Shown: one piece after another, positions 43,886-54,063 of the stretch
Position numbering within the stretch: the stretch's first letter is position 1
Layout: each line of letters opens with the position of its first letter
NCBI GenBank assembly: GCA_963853835.1
Contig: OY970823.1
Location: 1,855,501-1,919,500, forward strand
DNA length: 64,000 nt
Origin: Calendula officinalis
Lineage: Eukaryota > Streptophyta > Magnoliopsida > Asterales > Asteraceae
Direction of reading: 5' to 3'
Notes under the pieces: generated by a model
Databases searched by the model: none
What the model was told of the DNA's origin: nothing
What the model saw: only the letters and a program-made list of their open reading frames with translations
Translations under genes and position numbers: made by a program

Positions 43886-45446
43886 TGCACATAGTCAAAC
43901 ATACTCAAAAACTACGGGCCGCCTAATCTTTAGCTCCCGAACCTGAGTACATAGTCAAAATAAACGTAGTACATGAGACAAGATTGTCTCGTGAGAAACA
44001 TGGGTTTTAGACCCGGTTAGAAAAATATTTGCAATAAAATAATAATTAAATAATTATCAAATTGCACATAGTCAAACATACTCTAAGGCTTGCTAAGCCA
44101 ATCACATACGTAACGGGCCTCCCCGAAACAAACTCCCCCGATATGGATTATCTAGTTAAACTCCCCCGTTTCCGGGTTATCTATTTGCTCCCCCGATTTC
44201 CGAGTTATCTCAAACTCCCCCGCTTTCCGGGTTATCTATTTCTCGACACACTACCCTTGTGCAGGGTGGTACCGCCCCAAGTAGGTGTCACTAACTCCCC
44301 CAACTTGTGTGGGTTATTTAGGATCCAGTTGATTAGCTACCACATAACAAATCATCAACTTGGGTCAAAGCCCCATATCACAACTCAATCATACTAGTGG
44401 TAACTAAACAAATCAATTTACAATTCAATTCAATTCAATTCAATTCAATTAAACTCATACTCTATCATTTTAATCTTTTCTCTATTAAAAATATTTATCT
44501 AATAAAGACTCTAAAATCATTTCAATTCATAAAACGTGGTTTACTATGTACTCAGAAAGATCACATGTACTCACCTTAGCAAAGCTATCCAAACACTTGT
44601 GTTCAACAACACAATCCTTACTTCTCAATCAAGGAAGTACTTCCAATCTCAATGTCTTCTTGATCTAACATCCATATCAATACAATACTAGTTATTATCC
44701 ATAACTAATCACCAAACAATCCATTTCAACTTCTCTAACCACCAAGTTCATCAAACTTGGTGGAATCTCAAACCCTAGTTCAAGATTTTCCATCATCAAT
44801 CCCAAATCTAACTTGTACACATTGATTACAAGCTCACCATGAGTGTTTTACACTCATGATAGACCATCTTCCCCGAAGATGGTATGGTTGCTTCCCAAAA
44901 CCACCATTGATACCCATGAAAAGCTTGAAACTAAGATAGGTAAACAAGATAATCAAGAATCCTTACCTTTGATGTTAAAATCTCCAACATTGATGAAGAT
45001 TCAAGCCCAAGATCACCAAGAACGAGCTCTCTCTCTCTCTCTTTCTAAAAACGGCTGGTAGGGTTCTAGGGGTGTAGGTGTCTAAACCCTAGCCTCAAAC
45101 CCGTTTTATACGATACCAACCAGTTCACGGTCACGAACTCAAGTTCGCGTCGTGAACTATACGCCTCGTGAACACTTCGCGATCGGTAATGGGTCGTGAA
45201 CTCCGGTCGTCCAAAACCCCAAAATCCCTGTTTGAAGTTCCCGATCGGGAACTCCAGTTCGCGTCGCGAACTTCACCCAGCAGCAGGGCTGCACTTTTCG
45301 GTCTTCGTCTCGACCCGGTTTCGTCCATAACATTCTCATACGGTGTCCAAATGACACGAAACCAATTCCTACGGTTCTGAAATGAATTATCCATATTTAT
45401 CGTATTTTTGTACAATTTATTTATTTACAAAATCTCGGTCGTTACA
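43886..45446 (+). mobile_element. Truncated TGTAAC-type LTR inside the gypsy integrase
   Basis: The 3' end reads GGTCGTTACA and the body matches the solo LTR at 59477-61965 (blocks GAACCTGAGTACATAG, CATGGGTTTT, CTCCCCCG...GGGTTATC repeats, CAAATGACACGAAACCAATTCC). The first ~215 bases of the LTR are missing. The left junction carries a 21-bp filler (43886-43906) identical to 44063-44083. It is inserted just after the WGID motif of integrase, and the integrase core between 45447 and 43885 is lost. Palindromic motifs lie at 45118-45290. A short GGACGG-free CTCTCT run lies near 45030. No coding sequence. Confidence 0.85.
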
Positions 45447-47404
45447 TCGATCCCCCATTGACAGAATGGCCACGGACTGAGGATGCTAGTGAGGTGTACC
45501 GGAGGTAAATTGGGGACGTTTGAGTATGCCTGGCACTTTTGGCATCTCCGGACGTATTCTTTAGCGTCCCTCGCCATTTGGGGCCAGAAGTAACCCGTCC
45601 TGAATAGTTTTTGGGTTAAAGCCCGGGAGCCTATGTGCGAGCCACACAAACCTTCATGAACTTCCCTAATAGCTTTCTGTGCTTCGATCTTTCCTACGCA
45701 TCTCAACCAAGGGGTAGAGTAACCCTTCTTGTACAGGACACCGTTCCTGATGACACACTTTCCTACATTTATGCGTAACCTCCTTGCCTCTTGTGTACTT
45801 TCCGGAAGCCTCCCATTTTCAAGATATTGAAATCTTGGGGTCATCCAACAATTTTCTTCCATTCCCAACTCGGCCGCTTCTTCGTTCGCTGCCTCAATGC
45901 TTCTCTTTTGGAGCACCTCCACCAGTACTTCTTTGGTGAGGTGACAATATAGCATGGATGCTAGTTTGCTGAGGGCATCTGCTTCCTTATGCTTCGTTCG
46001 TGGTATCTGTGTTATCAGGAACCTTTCAAATTTTCTTATTTTGATCTTTGCCATTTCCAAATAATGCTTCATGTGGCTCTCCTTAGCTTCGTAAGACCCG
46101 TTGATTTGATTAACAATCAACATGGAATCTATGAAAGCCTCTACTTCCTTAATCTCCATGGTTTGTGCTAAGCTCAATCCTGCCAACAATGCTTCATATT
46201 CTGCCTCATTATTCGAACATGCGAAGTCGAATCGCAATGCGTATGTTATTTTTTCCTCGTTAGGACCGGTCAGGACAATTCCGGCCCCACATCCCTCTGC
46301 CCCCGCCGCACCGTCCGTATGCATCTGCCATTGCCCCCTCCGACCATTCGTTCCGTTTGGTTCGATTTCCATGACTCCTTCTTCATCTGGAATTTCTACC
46401 AAGAAGTCTGCTAGGGCTTCACCTTTGATGCTAGGCCTTGGCTTGAACGTTATGTCGTGTTCTCCCAACTCGATTGCCCATTTGGTCACTCTCCCAGACC
46501 GTTCGGGCTTGAGTAAGATGCTTCTGATAGGTTGGTTGGTTAAAACGGTCACCGAATGGGCTTGGAAGTACCACTTCAACCGCCTAATTGAGTATACCAA
46601 GGCTACTATCAATTTCTCAATCAACGAGTAATTCAACTCGACCCCTTGTAAGGTTCGGCTTACGAAGTAAACCGGAACCTGTTGTTTCCCCCTCTCAGTG
46701 ATCAAAACGGAGCTTACTGCTTCTCTGTTAGTTGATAAGTACATAACGAGGGGTTCTCCGCTTATTGGGCTCGCGACAGAAGTAATAGTTCGCAAATGTT
46801 GCTTCAAGTTTTCGAACGCTCTCTCAGCCTCTTCCGTCCATATGATTTCCCCTTCTTCGTGCACCCATGCAGGGCTTTGAAGAAGGGTACCGACTTTGCA
46901 AGGAATCGACCCAAGGCTGCAAGCTTGCCATTTAAACTTTGGACTTCCTTCATTGTTTGCGGGGCTTTCATTTTCAACAGGGTCTCCACCTTCTCTGGGT
47001 TTGCCTGTATCCCGGAAGGAGATACAATGTGTCCCAGAAACTTCCCTTTGCTTACCCCTAACGAGCATTTCTTCGGGTTCAACTTCATGTTGATCGCGTG
47101 CAATCGTAGCAAGGTTTCCTCCGTATCTCTTATAAAATCCTCGTCTTCCTTGCTTTTTATCACCATATCATCGATGTATACTTCCAGGTTTCGACCAATC
47201 TGACTTTCGAACGCTTTATCAACCAAACGTTGGTATGTCGCTCCAAGCGTTACGGAGGCCGAAAGGCATCTTAATGTAGCAATATGTTCCTTTGGCCGTA
47301 TGGAAAGCAGTTTTTTCCTCATCCTCTTTGGCCATCTGCACATGATGGTAACCTTTGTATGCGTTCAGGAACGACTTCCATTTGTAGCCTCCCAAAGATT
47401 CCAC
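45447..47404 (-). pseudogene. pol: Gypsy RT, RNase H, second RNase H and integrase zinc-finger
   Basis: RT is seen in SFLNAYKGYHHVQMA and MPFGLRNA (47390-47230) and in the palm motif VYIDDMVIKS (near 47170); IDD replaces the more usual VDD. LNPKKC and FLGHIVS follow. Frame changes lie near 47240 and 46870. The first RNase H (46850-46500) ends at WAIELGEHDITFKPR. A second RNase H domain (46326-45950) reads MHTDGAAG, SNNEAEYEALLAGL and DSMLIVNQ, the Tat-specific duplication. Then HEGLCGSHIG and CQKCQ give the HHCC zinc finger of integrase, and the frame runs into the foreign LTR after CQWGID. The region 47405-47851 is degraded RT/protease linker. Confidence 0.9.
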
Positions 47405-47851
47405 CTTCTGTTCAATCTCCGGAAGGGGTAACTATCCTTCGGGCAAGCTTTATTGAGATCCTTAAACTCAATGCACATACGCATGGATCTGTCTCCCTTC
47501 TTTACTAGAACCGCATTGGATATCCATTTTGGGTACTGCGTGCTGTGTCAAACTCTGGCAGCTACCAGATCTCCTACTTCCTTGTTTACCACCTCGTTTC
47601 ATGCTAGGGGCATTCCTCTTTTTGACTGCTTGACCGGGACGAACGCCTGTTTAACATTTAGTTTGTGCTCTATCACCTTCCTGGAGACACCCGTCATGTC
47701 TTTTGGTTCCCACGCGAACACATGTTTGTTCTTTTTTAACAAAGCTTCCAGCTCAACCCTCACTTTTCCCGGAAGGTATCAGCCGATTCTGACAGGGGTG
47801 TCAGGATGGTCTTGGTTGATGACCACGTGCACTTCTTCCTGCTCCGTCCAA

Positions 47852-48190
47852 CTATCCTGGTGTGCTGTCACATTCGGGCATAGGCATTGGTACACTCTGT
47901 ACCGTGATTACACCGTGTTCCGAAGGGAATTTAAGTAAACCATGTATTGTGGACGCGATTGCTTGTAGTTGCGACATTCCGGTTCGCCCTAAGATTGCAT
48001 TGTATCTGGATGGGGCCTCGATGACTATGAACTCGGTTGTAATCGTCTTGTTGACATGTGTGTTCCAATCAGTCAGCACAAGGGGCAAATGAATCTTCCC
48101 TCGTGGCCATACGGACTGTCCTGAGAACCCTACTACGGAATCAGTGGCGGGCTTTATGAAGGCTTGTATGTCCGGAGGGAACTTTCGAAA
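47852..48190 (-). pseudogene. pr: Gypsy protease C-terminal part
   Basis: The - strand frame 48088-47852 contains APSRYNAILGRTGMSQLQA and STIHGLLKFP, the typical second half of the gypsy protease (flap and ILGR region). The first half with the active site is the end of the gag frame upstream (VDVGSSANIMYDH); a frame change lies between them. In that site Val replaces the usual Ser or Thr of D-S/T-G. Confidence 0.8.
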
Positions 48191-49780
48191 TCAATGATCA
48201 TACATGATGTTCGCCGAGCTCCCTACGTCTACATAAATCCTGACAACCATCGTTCGGGCGATAGTCCCGCATATAACCAACGGTTCTATCCCGACATGGC
48301 CGTCTGGAGTGGGCTCATTTCTTCCAAACTCCAGAGTAACAGTCTTCCTTTTCCTTGGGTAAGGAAGAGAGGAGCTTCCTTCTTCTACTGCCATGATTTC
48401 AGTGTCATAGGCAGTTTCTTTTCCCTTAGCCGGTGGTTCTGCAACACAGACAACATTCTTCCCTTTCCCGGACACTTCTTTCTCCCTGCGATAGATTTCA
48501 CAGGACGAGGTCGCATGACCCATTATCTTGTGAAATTTGCAATACGCGTTTGGATCCCTCGGGTACCTCTTCCTAGCTGGCCTTCCGTCCTTATCTCCTC
48601 GTGCTTCGTTTATCCCAAACGCTTCCGGCCGATACGGTTCGTATCTGTCTCCCTGCCACCGACCTCCCACCGGGCGCCCTCTGTAAGCGTTTCTGTTTTT
48701 GTTAGTCGGATGACTGGGCCTGTATGTAGGTTTCGAGCGTTCGTAGTGCCTAGCCGACCCTGAACCGGATGTTCCTTTCTTTTCCTGAGCCTTGAACCGT
48801 TGTTTCTCTGCACTCTCCTCCTCTTGTTTCAAGACCCTATTGACCATACTGATCATGTCGTCTGCCCTTTTGAAGTCTCTTTTAGACAATTCCCGAAAGA
48901 GCTCGCCTTCCCTCAGACCATATGTGAAAGCTGCGATGATAAGTGACTCTTCCCTAACGGGCATCTTTCTGCTTTGCTTATTGAACCTCTTAAAATAAGA
49001 TTTGTTTGATTCTTCCTCCCGTTGTCGGCACGCCATGATGGATTGTGACTGTTGTTGGTATTTTTTCTGCTTTATGAAGCTATGACTGAACTGCACCACC
49101 AGTTCCTCAAAGTTGGGTATGCTTCTTTGCGGGAGGCTAGAAAACCAATACCGTTCCGAACCCTCTAAGGTTCCGGTGAAGAACAGACACCACAGCCTCT
49201 GATCCATAGGAATCATCCAGATGGCCCAGCGGAAGCTCGCAACGTGGTCGTCCGGATCTCCCGTACCATCATATGACTTTACGCGAGGGCCCTTCAATCC
49301 TGCGGGTATGGGTACTTCATTGATCTCATCTGTAAAGGGGGAAAGAAAGGTACGACCACTGGTGTGTTTCTCTGGAGCTTTCTGTCTTCTATGGGAAGCT
49401 TTCTTCTCTGTGTCAGCAAGGATCTTCGAAGGAGACTTCTTTGTTCGGGCATCTTTCTCAGGTTTTTTCTCTGCGTATACTTCCTCTACGGATTCGTCGT
49501 CGCTAGAGTATTCGAGGGTTTTGCCAACTCCCGCCATTTCTTCTGTTACCTTCGAACGGGTTTTCTCCAACTGTCTCATCTTTCTAAACTGGCAAAAAAG
49601 ATTGAACTCCTCCATTTCTTCTGGGGTTGGACCACCTTTTGCGTTTTCCAACGGAGGAGGCCCCGAGGAAGAATTCAGCAGAGCCGGCGTCGGCATGGGC
49701 GTGAATAGATTTTCCGCCGAAGATCTCGTCGGTGTTACTTGTGTGGGATCTCTGCCCCCCAACGATGTTTCTTGGGCCAT
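48191..49780 (-). CDS. gag: Gypsy gag with protease N-terminus
   Basis: 529 codons from ATG at 49778-49780, 12 bases inside the primer site. The N-terminal 150 residues are hydrophilic. The Retrotrans_gag domain follows (YDGTGDPDDHVASFRWAIWM, then WFSSLPQRSI and FSHSFI). After an Arg/Tyr-rich stretch comes a zinc-finger-like CKFHKIMGHATSSC, that is CX2HX4HX4C, the form usual in Tat gag. The end enters the protease with VDVGSSANI. The frame is unbroken although the rest of the element is degraded. Gag forms the particle and packages RNA. The start is chosen because it is the first ATG after the primer site. Confidence 0.92.
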   Translation of the reverse strand: MAQETSLGGRDPTQVTPTRSSAENLFTPMPTPALLNSSSGPPPLENAKGGPTPEEMEEFNLFCQFRKMRQLEKTRSKVTEEMAGVGKTLEYSSDDESVEEVYAEKKPEKDARTKKSPSKILADTEKKASHRRQKAPEKHTSGRTFLSPFTDEINEVPIPAGLKGPRVKSYDGTGDPDDHVASFRWAIWMIPMDQRLWCLFFTGTLEGSERYWFSSLPQRSIPNFEELVVQFSHSFIKQKKYQQQSQSIMACRQREEESNKSYFKRFNKQSRKMPVREESLIIAAFTYGLREGELFRELSKRDFKRADDMISMVNRVLKQEEESAEKQRFKAQEKKGTSGSGSARHYERSKPTYRPSHPTNKNRNAYRGRPVGGRWQGDRYEPYRPEAFGINEARGDKDGRPARKRYPRDPNAYCKFHKIMGHATSSCEIYRREKEVSGKGKNVVCVAEPPAKGKETAYDTEIMAVEEGSSSLPYPRKRKTVTLEFGRNEPTPDGHVGIEPLVICGTIARTMVVRIYVDVGSSANIMYDH

Positions 49781-49790
49781 TATGTTCTAA

Positions 49791-49809
49791 GGTCCCACGG
49801 ATGGCGCCA
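49791..49809 (-). promoter_or_regulatory. Primer binding site of the gypsy element
   Basis: TGGCGCCATCCGTGGGACC on the - strand, two bases inside the 5' LTR. This resembles the TGGCGCCGTC-type sites of Tat elements. Confidence 0.88.
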
Positions 49810-49811
49810 AA

Positions 49812-50375
49812 TGTTGAAACTGTGTTCTATGATCGGCTGGCAGAATGGTTCCAACGACGATTCTGCAATCAACGAACAACTCTAAGTCAAAGGTTCCCAG
49901 GGTGGATCCCCGTGAAAACACTCTGACGCTCAAGTTAGTGATTATACGAATTAAAGTCTTAAGTATTGAAGAGAATTGAAAGTGTTTGGTGAGAGTGTTT
50001 AATGCGGAGTGAATTGAATACCTGGAAGGATGCTTGAGGCCATCCTTTATAGCTAACCTGTCCGAGCGGGAAAGCGAAGGCCTCTTTCTTTGATTCGGGC
50101 TCTGGCGGGTCTTCTGGATAAAAGATGCATCTGCACTCGAGGGTCCGCCGGGTAATGACCTAGGCTTTCGCTTTCGCCGTCTTCAGGTCTATACGTATTT
50201 ATTGTGCACTTGCTTCGACATGCTTTATCCATGAAAACCGCTTAGCACGTTTCCTTTCGTTGGGACTTGTATTTTGAGATCGATCGTTCGTTCTATTTTG
50301 TCATTATCCTTTCTTCTATCCGTCCGGCGCGGTTACCCTTTCGGATGGTACATCGATACGGACCATATATCATTA
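49812..50375 (-). repeat. 5' LTR of the gypsy element
   Basis: 564 bp, pairs with 31836-32399. Followed on the + strand by the target duplication GTTAG (50376-50380). Confidence 0.94.
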
Positions 50376-50618
50376 GTTAGCAAATCCCTAGTTTTATATT
50401 TATAAAATGATTTTTTTGTACTATTAATATGTTAATTTATAAATATAATGTGACTTTTTACAAGCTCATATATTATATGATTAACACCCTATACCAAATT
50501 ATCATATATATACAATTATGATTCAATGGTTACTATTCACTTGAATTTGATTAGCTAATTTGTGATATAATATTTATATATAAATGATGGTTTCTATAAT
50601 TATAAAGCATAAATTGTA

Positions 50619-50815
50619 CTCCCTCCGTACCATTTTTATTGTCCATAATACTATTTTAGTTTGTCCCACAAAAATTGTCACTTCCTAAATATTAACCAAT
50701 CAAAAAACATTTAAGTGGAAAAGAGAAAATTTGATTGGTGACATAGTATAATTAATGTATTTTTCTTAAACTATGTGTTTTTTTGTAGTGGACAATAAAA
50801 ATGGGACAGAGGGAG
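50619..50815. mobile_element. Stowaway MITE
   Basis: Ends CTCCCTCCGTACCATTTTTA and TAAAAATGGGACAGAGGGAG are inverse, flanked by TA (50617-50618, 50816-50817). 197 bp, non-coding. The bases 50816-51410 hold no gene; a GC-rich patch near 50955 (CTGCAACGAAGCGCGG) weakly resembles a Helitron end. Confidence 0.93.
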
Positions 50816-51410
50816 TATAGCTCAATTGGCAAATCACATGTCATTTATGCTCAACGTCACTAGCTCAAGGCTTGGTTCTTTCAAGTTTTTTTTAAAGTTG
50901 TATTTTTAATAGTCATGCATTGTTTTAAATCAATAAAAAATATAATTCCGAACAACTGCAACGAAGCGCGGTCTTACTTTACTTGTCATTTACATAACAA
51001 ATACAAATATTGTATTGATTCCATTAAAATATTCCTACGTATTTTCTATTCATTTGATTAAAGTGTCTAAATCAAATGATAAGATTAAGAAAAAGAATCA
51101 GTTGATTATACATGTCAATCGTTTTATGGGGATAAATATAAAGTGGTAAGATTTAATATCTTCGAAATATGAAGTTCGAAGATCTAGTATGCAGTTTCAC
51201 ATTTTTTTTCTAAAAACTAACCAATTGGAATCATATTTTACTAATCATAGGTTAGATGAATAAAAAGAGATGCTTACGTTTTGTGTGCTTAGAAGCTATT
51301 ACCCTTAGTAATACATGTAGATCTCGCAAATGGGTTGTGTCATGTTTAAATTGTAAACAAGTTGAGACCCTTCAATTTATACCTAACATGTTTAATAAAC
51401 GGTTTTAAAA

Positions 51411-52622
51411 TAGGGATGAGATATAGAACCGAAAAGCCGTACCCGGACCTATACTGAACCGGAACCAGTTGAAACCAGATTGCTAAATATTGGGTCGGGT
51501 ATCGGGTCCAACTTTTACATGAAATCGGGTCTCGGGTATTTCGGGTGCGGGTACATCGAGTATATAACAAATCAAGTCTAGACCTGGAACCGAAATTTAA
51601 TTAAATTTCTATAACATCAATAAATATTACCCTAATTAAGTTTAATACAGAAAGCATTAATTATATGATGACATGCAAGCCCTAATAAATATCTCGGGTA
51701 TTTGTGGGACGGAGGGAGTATAAGTTTAATATATAGTTGTTCATGCAAGCCCTAATTATATGATGTTTCTTTTTTAATCAATAACAACTTTTGTTTCAAA
51801 ATATTAGAAAGTAGAAAGCATTTAGTCTATGAGCAATTAAGAATTTGTTTTGTCATATATCGTGAGGTACTTTCGGTTTATGTTTATTAGACAACTAGTA
51901 GGTTTAATACACACGGTGTCGCTAGGGATTTTCTAATGATATCCAAAGGGTTGTTTACTGATATTTATATAGCATTCAAAAGATTGTTTTATATTAAAAA
52001 AACAAAATATGAGTTCAAAGTCATAGGTTCCGAAATATTTGATAAAAAAACTCATGAAGGTAATGGATGCCAATTTGCGCCGATTACAGGTTACTCGCAA
52101 AGTACATGATCGCTCTAAAATTAACGGGCTTAGCTAGTCGAAACTCATACTAAGAAAGAAAAAAAAAATGCATATCAAAGTTAATATATGTATGACTTTA
52201 AAGAGTATTTTAAGTTTTCAATAAAAATATTTATATTAAAAAGTACAGGAGCTGTTTGGAAACTTTCTAAAGAGGAACATCTTAATATTTACAAAACATC
52301 TCTCTAGCAAGTAAAAGGAAATTTAGGTAGAATAAAACAAATTTGATGACATATGATTTATTGTTCATCAATTGTATATATACTAATAATAATAATTACT
52401 ACATGTATAATATTCTAATTTTAAATATATAATATGATGCTAACATCTGGAACCGGCTCTAATTATTATTTCGGTTCTAATCGGGTGTATACCCGATAAT
52501 ATGAACCGTACCCGGAACCGGATTCTATAAAATGGTTCGGATCTCGGATCTACTAATCCTCTAAAATTGGGTTTCGGGTATTTCGGGTCATCCGGGTCAG
52601 TTCCAGACCCGATTTCATCCCT
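51411..52622. mobile_element. hAT-like non-autonomous element
   Basis: Ends TAGGGATGAGAT and ATTTCATCCCTA are near-perfect inverse. Flanks TTTTAAAA and GTTTAAAA agree in seven of eight bases, a likely 8-bp duplication. Both subterminal parts are rich in CGGGTATCGGGT, GGAACCGG and TACCCG motifs. A broken Stowaway end (GGGACGGAGGGAGTA near 51706) lies inside. No transposase. Confidence 0.78.
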
Positions 52623-52887
52623 AGTTTAAAATGTAAACTCATACACGATACAGTTAATTTATGTCAATCCGACGCTACCCATGGAACTCATGAAACCTAA
52701 CCGGCCTAATTGACCTGTTTAACCCATAAAAATTAGCAAATAGCGAAAAACAAATGCCCAAATCATAATCATACTAACTTTAGGTAAGCCAAAATCTGAT
52801 AAGATATAGGTTTAGGCCGATACGGAAACGAGAACCCAAACTTACCCCACTACAACAAGAAAATCATAAATTTCTATAATATTTATA

Positions 52888-53198
52888 CTACATCTGTATC
52901 AAAATAAGTGATTAATTTATGATTTCATGATTTTTATAAAAAATTAAAGTGGGGTTAAAATAGATTAAAGTGGATATTTAATGAAGGACGAGTCTTACTT
53001 TTTTTGAATAAGGTGATATTAATGATATTTAAAAGTAAAATTAGGAGTAAAAAGATAATTTTACTATATTACAGTCAATATTTAGTGGATAATGGATCCC
53101 ATATTTTTTTTACCAAATAATATAAAATTTAAAGTGTATCACTTATTGTGAAACATCAATAAATGGGAAATGTATCACTTATTGTGATACAGATGTAG
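52888..53198. mobile_element. Stowaway MITE
   Basis: Ends CTACATCTGTATCAAAATAA and TTATTGTGATACAGATGTAG are inverse, with TA on both sides (52886-52887 and 53199-53200). 311 bp, same family as 30920-31215. The stretch 53201-54050 is AT-rich with no supported feature. Confidence 0.9.
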
Positions 53199-54063
53199 TA
53201 TATAATCTTCAAATATATAAAATCTATCAAATATATCATGTGTTAAACAGATGATTCAGGTTATCTTTAAGCTGAAAGTAGTGACACTAGTCCAACTTAT
53301 TTAACTTTCGTGTCGGATTCGTATCAAGTCGAGATGCTATGTCAAGTCTTATTTTGCGGGGTCTACATACAAGTTTACAATCTTATAGAAAGAGAAAAAA
53401 AAAAGTCCATTTTTCAAATGTCAAGATAAAAAAGTTTCAATATCATGTAGTGTTATACATTGGCATATTTGGCTAAGTTTTTCAAAATAACTTATTGATT
53501 TTTTAAAAAGTAAAAATAAAAAAGTCAAAGGCTCGTTACTTCTTAATTTTGACTTCTCAAAAAGCCTATAAGTTGTTTTAAAAAGCACATCTAACCCAAT
53601 ATATAAAGTTACATGTACACAATATAGATTTACGTAAGGGATAAAATACCAAACTAATTAACTATTTCATATTTATGATATTAAAAAAGGAAATTGCTGA
53701 CCATTAAGGACGGTCAACTCAACCTAACCCATAATACTCTTTGTTGACCCAAATTAACAATTAGTTGAGTTCCACCAAACTCATTTTGACTTGTTTCCCG
53801 GTGTATCTATTTTGCCACCTATGAACAAGACATATATTTTTATGTCAAATGAATATTTCCTACAGCAATTATGATCATCATACAATTGAATCTTAATGGA
53901 TCAACGCTAATTTTCGCACAACTACCCGTACAAAAACACATTGTTTTATACATCTTTTAACCAAATTTTGACACATTGTCAAATCAACAGTCGTTTATGT
54001 ACATCGAAACGGAACAAAATCAATCTTGTTCGTTAAATTCTGTGTAGTTATTGAGGACGAAAG

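Larger units (their letters stand above)
31836..50375 (-). mobile_element. Tat-type Ty3/gypsy LTR retrotransposon with antisense ORF, carrying nested insertions
   Basis: LTRs of 564 bp (31836-32399 and 49812-50375) are in direct orientation and flanked by the perfect target duplication GTTAG (31831-31835, 50376-50380). The primer site is at 49791-49809 and the purine tract at 32400-32412, so gag-pol reads on the - strand. The order is gag, protease, RT, RNase H, a second RNase H, integrase. Dual RNase H and an antisense ORF between pol and the 3' LTR are known in the Tat lineage. Without the copia insertion (34907-42946) the length is about 10.5 kb, of which 1.56 kb is a foreign LTR fragment that replaced the integrase core. 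The element is dead. Confidence 0.93.

Noticed and set aside
45157..45415. Arg/Thr-rich frames on the - strand
   Set aside because: Produced by the palindromic motifs of the truncated LTR; no conservation with the other LTR copy at protein level.
54040..54060. GAGGACGAAAGTC, resembling part of a hammerhead ribozyme core
   Set aside because: No CTGATGA strand or pairing helices nearby.
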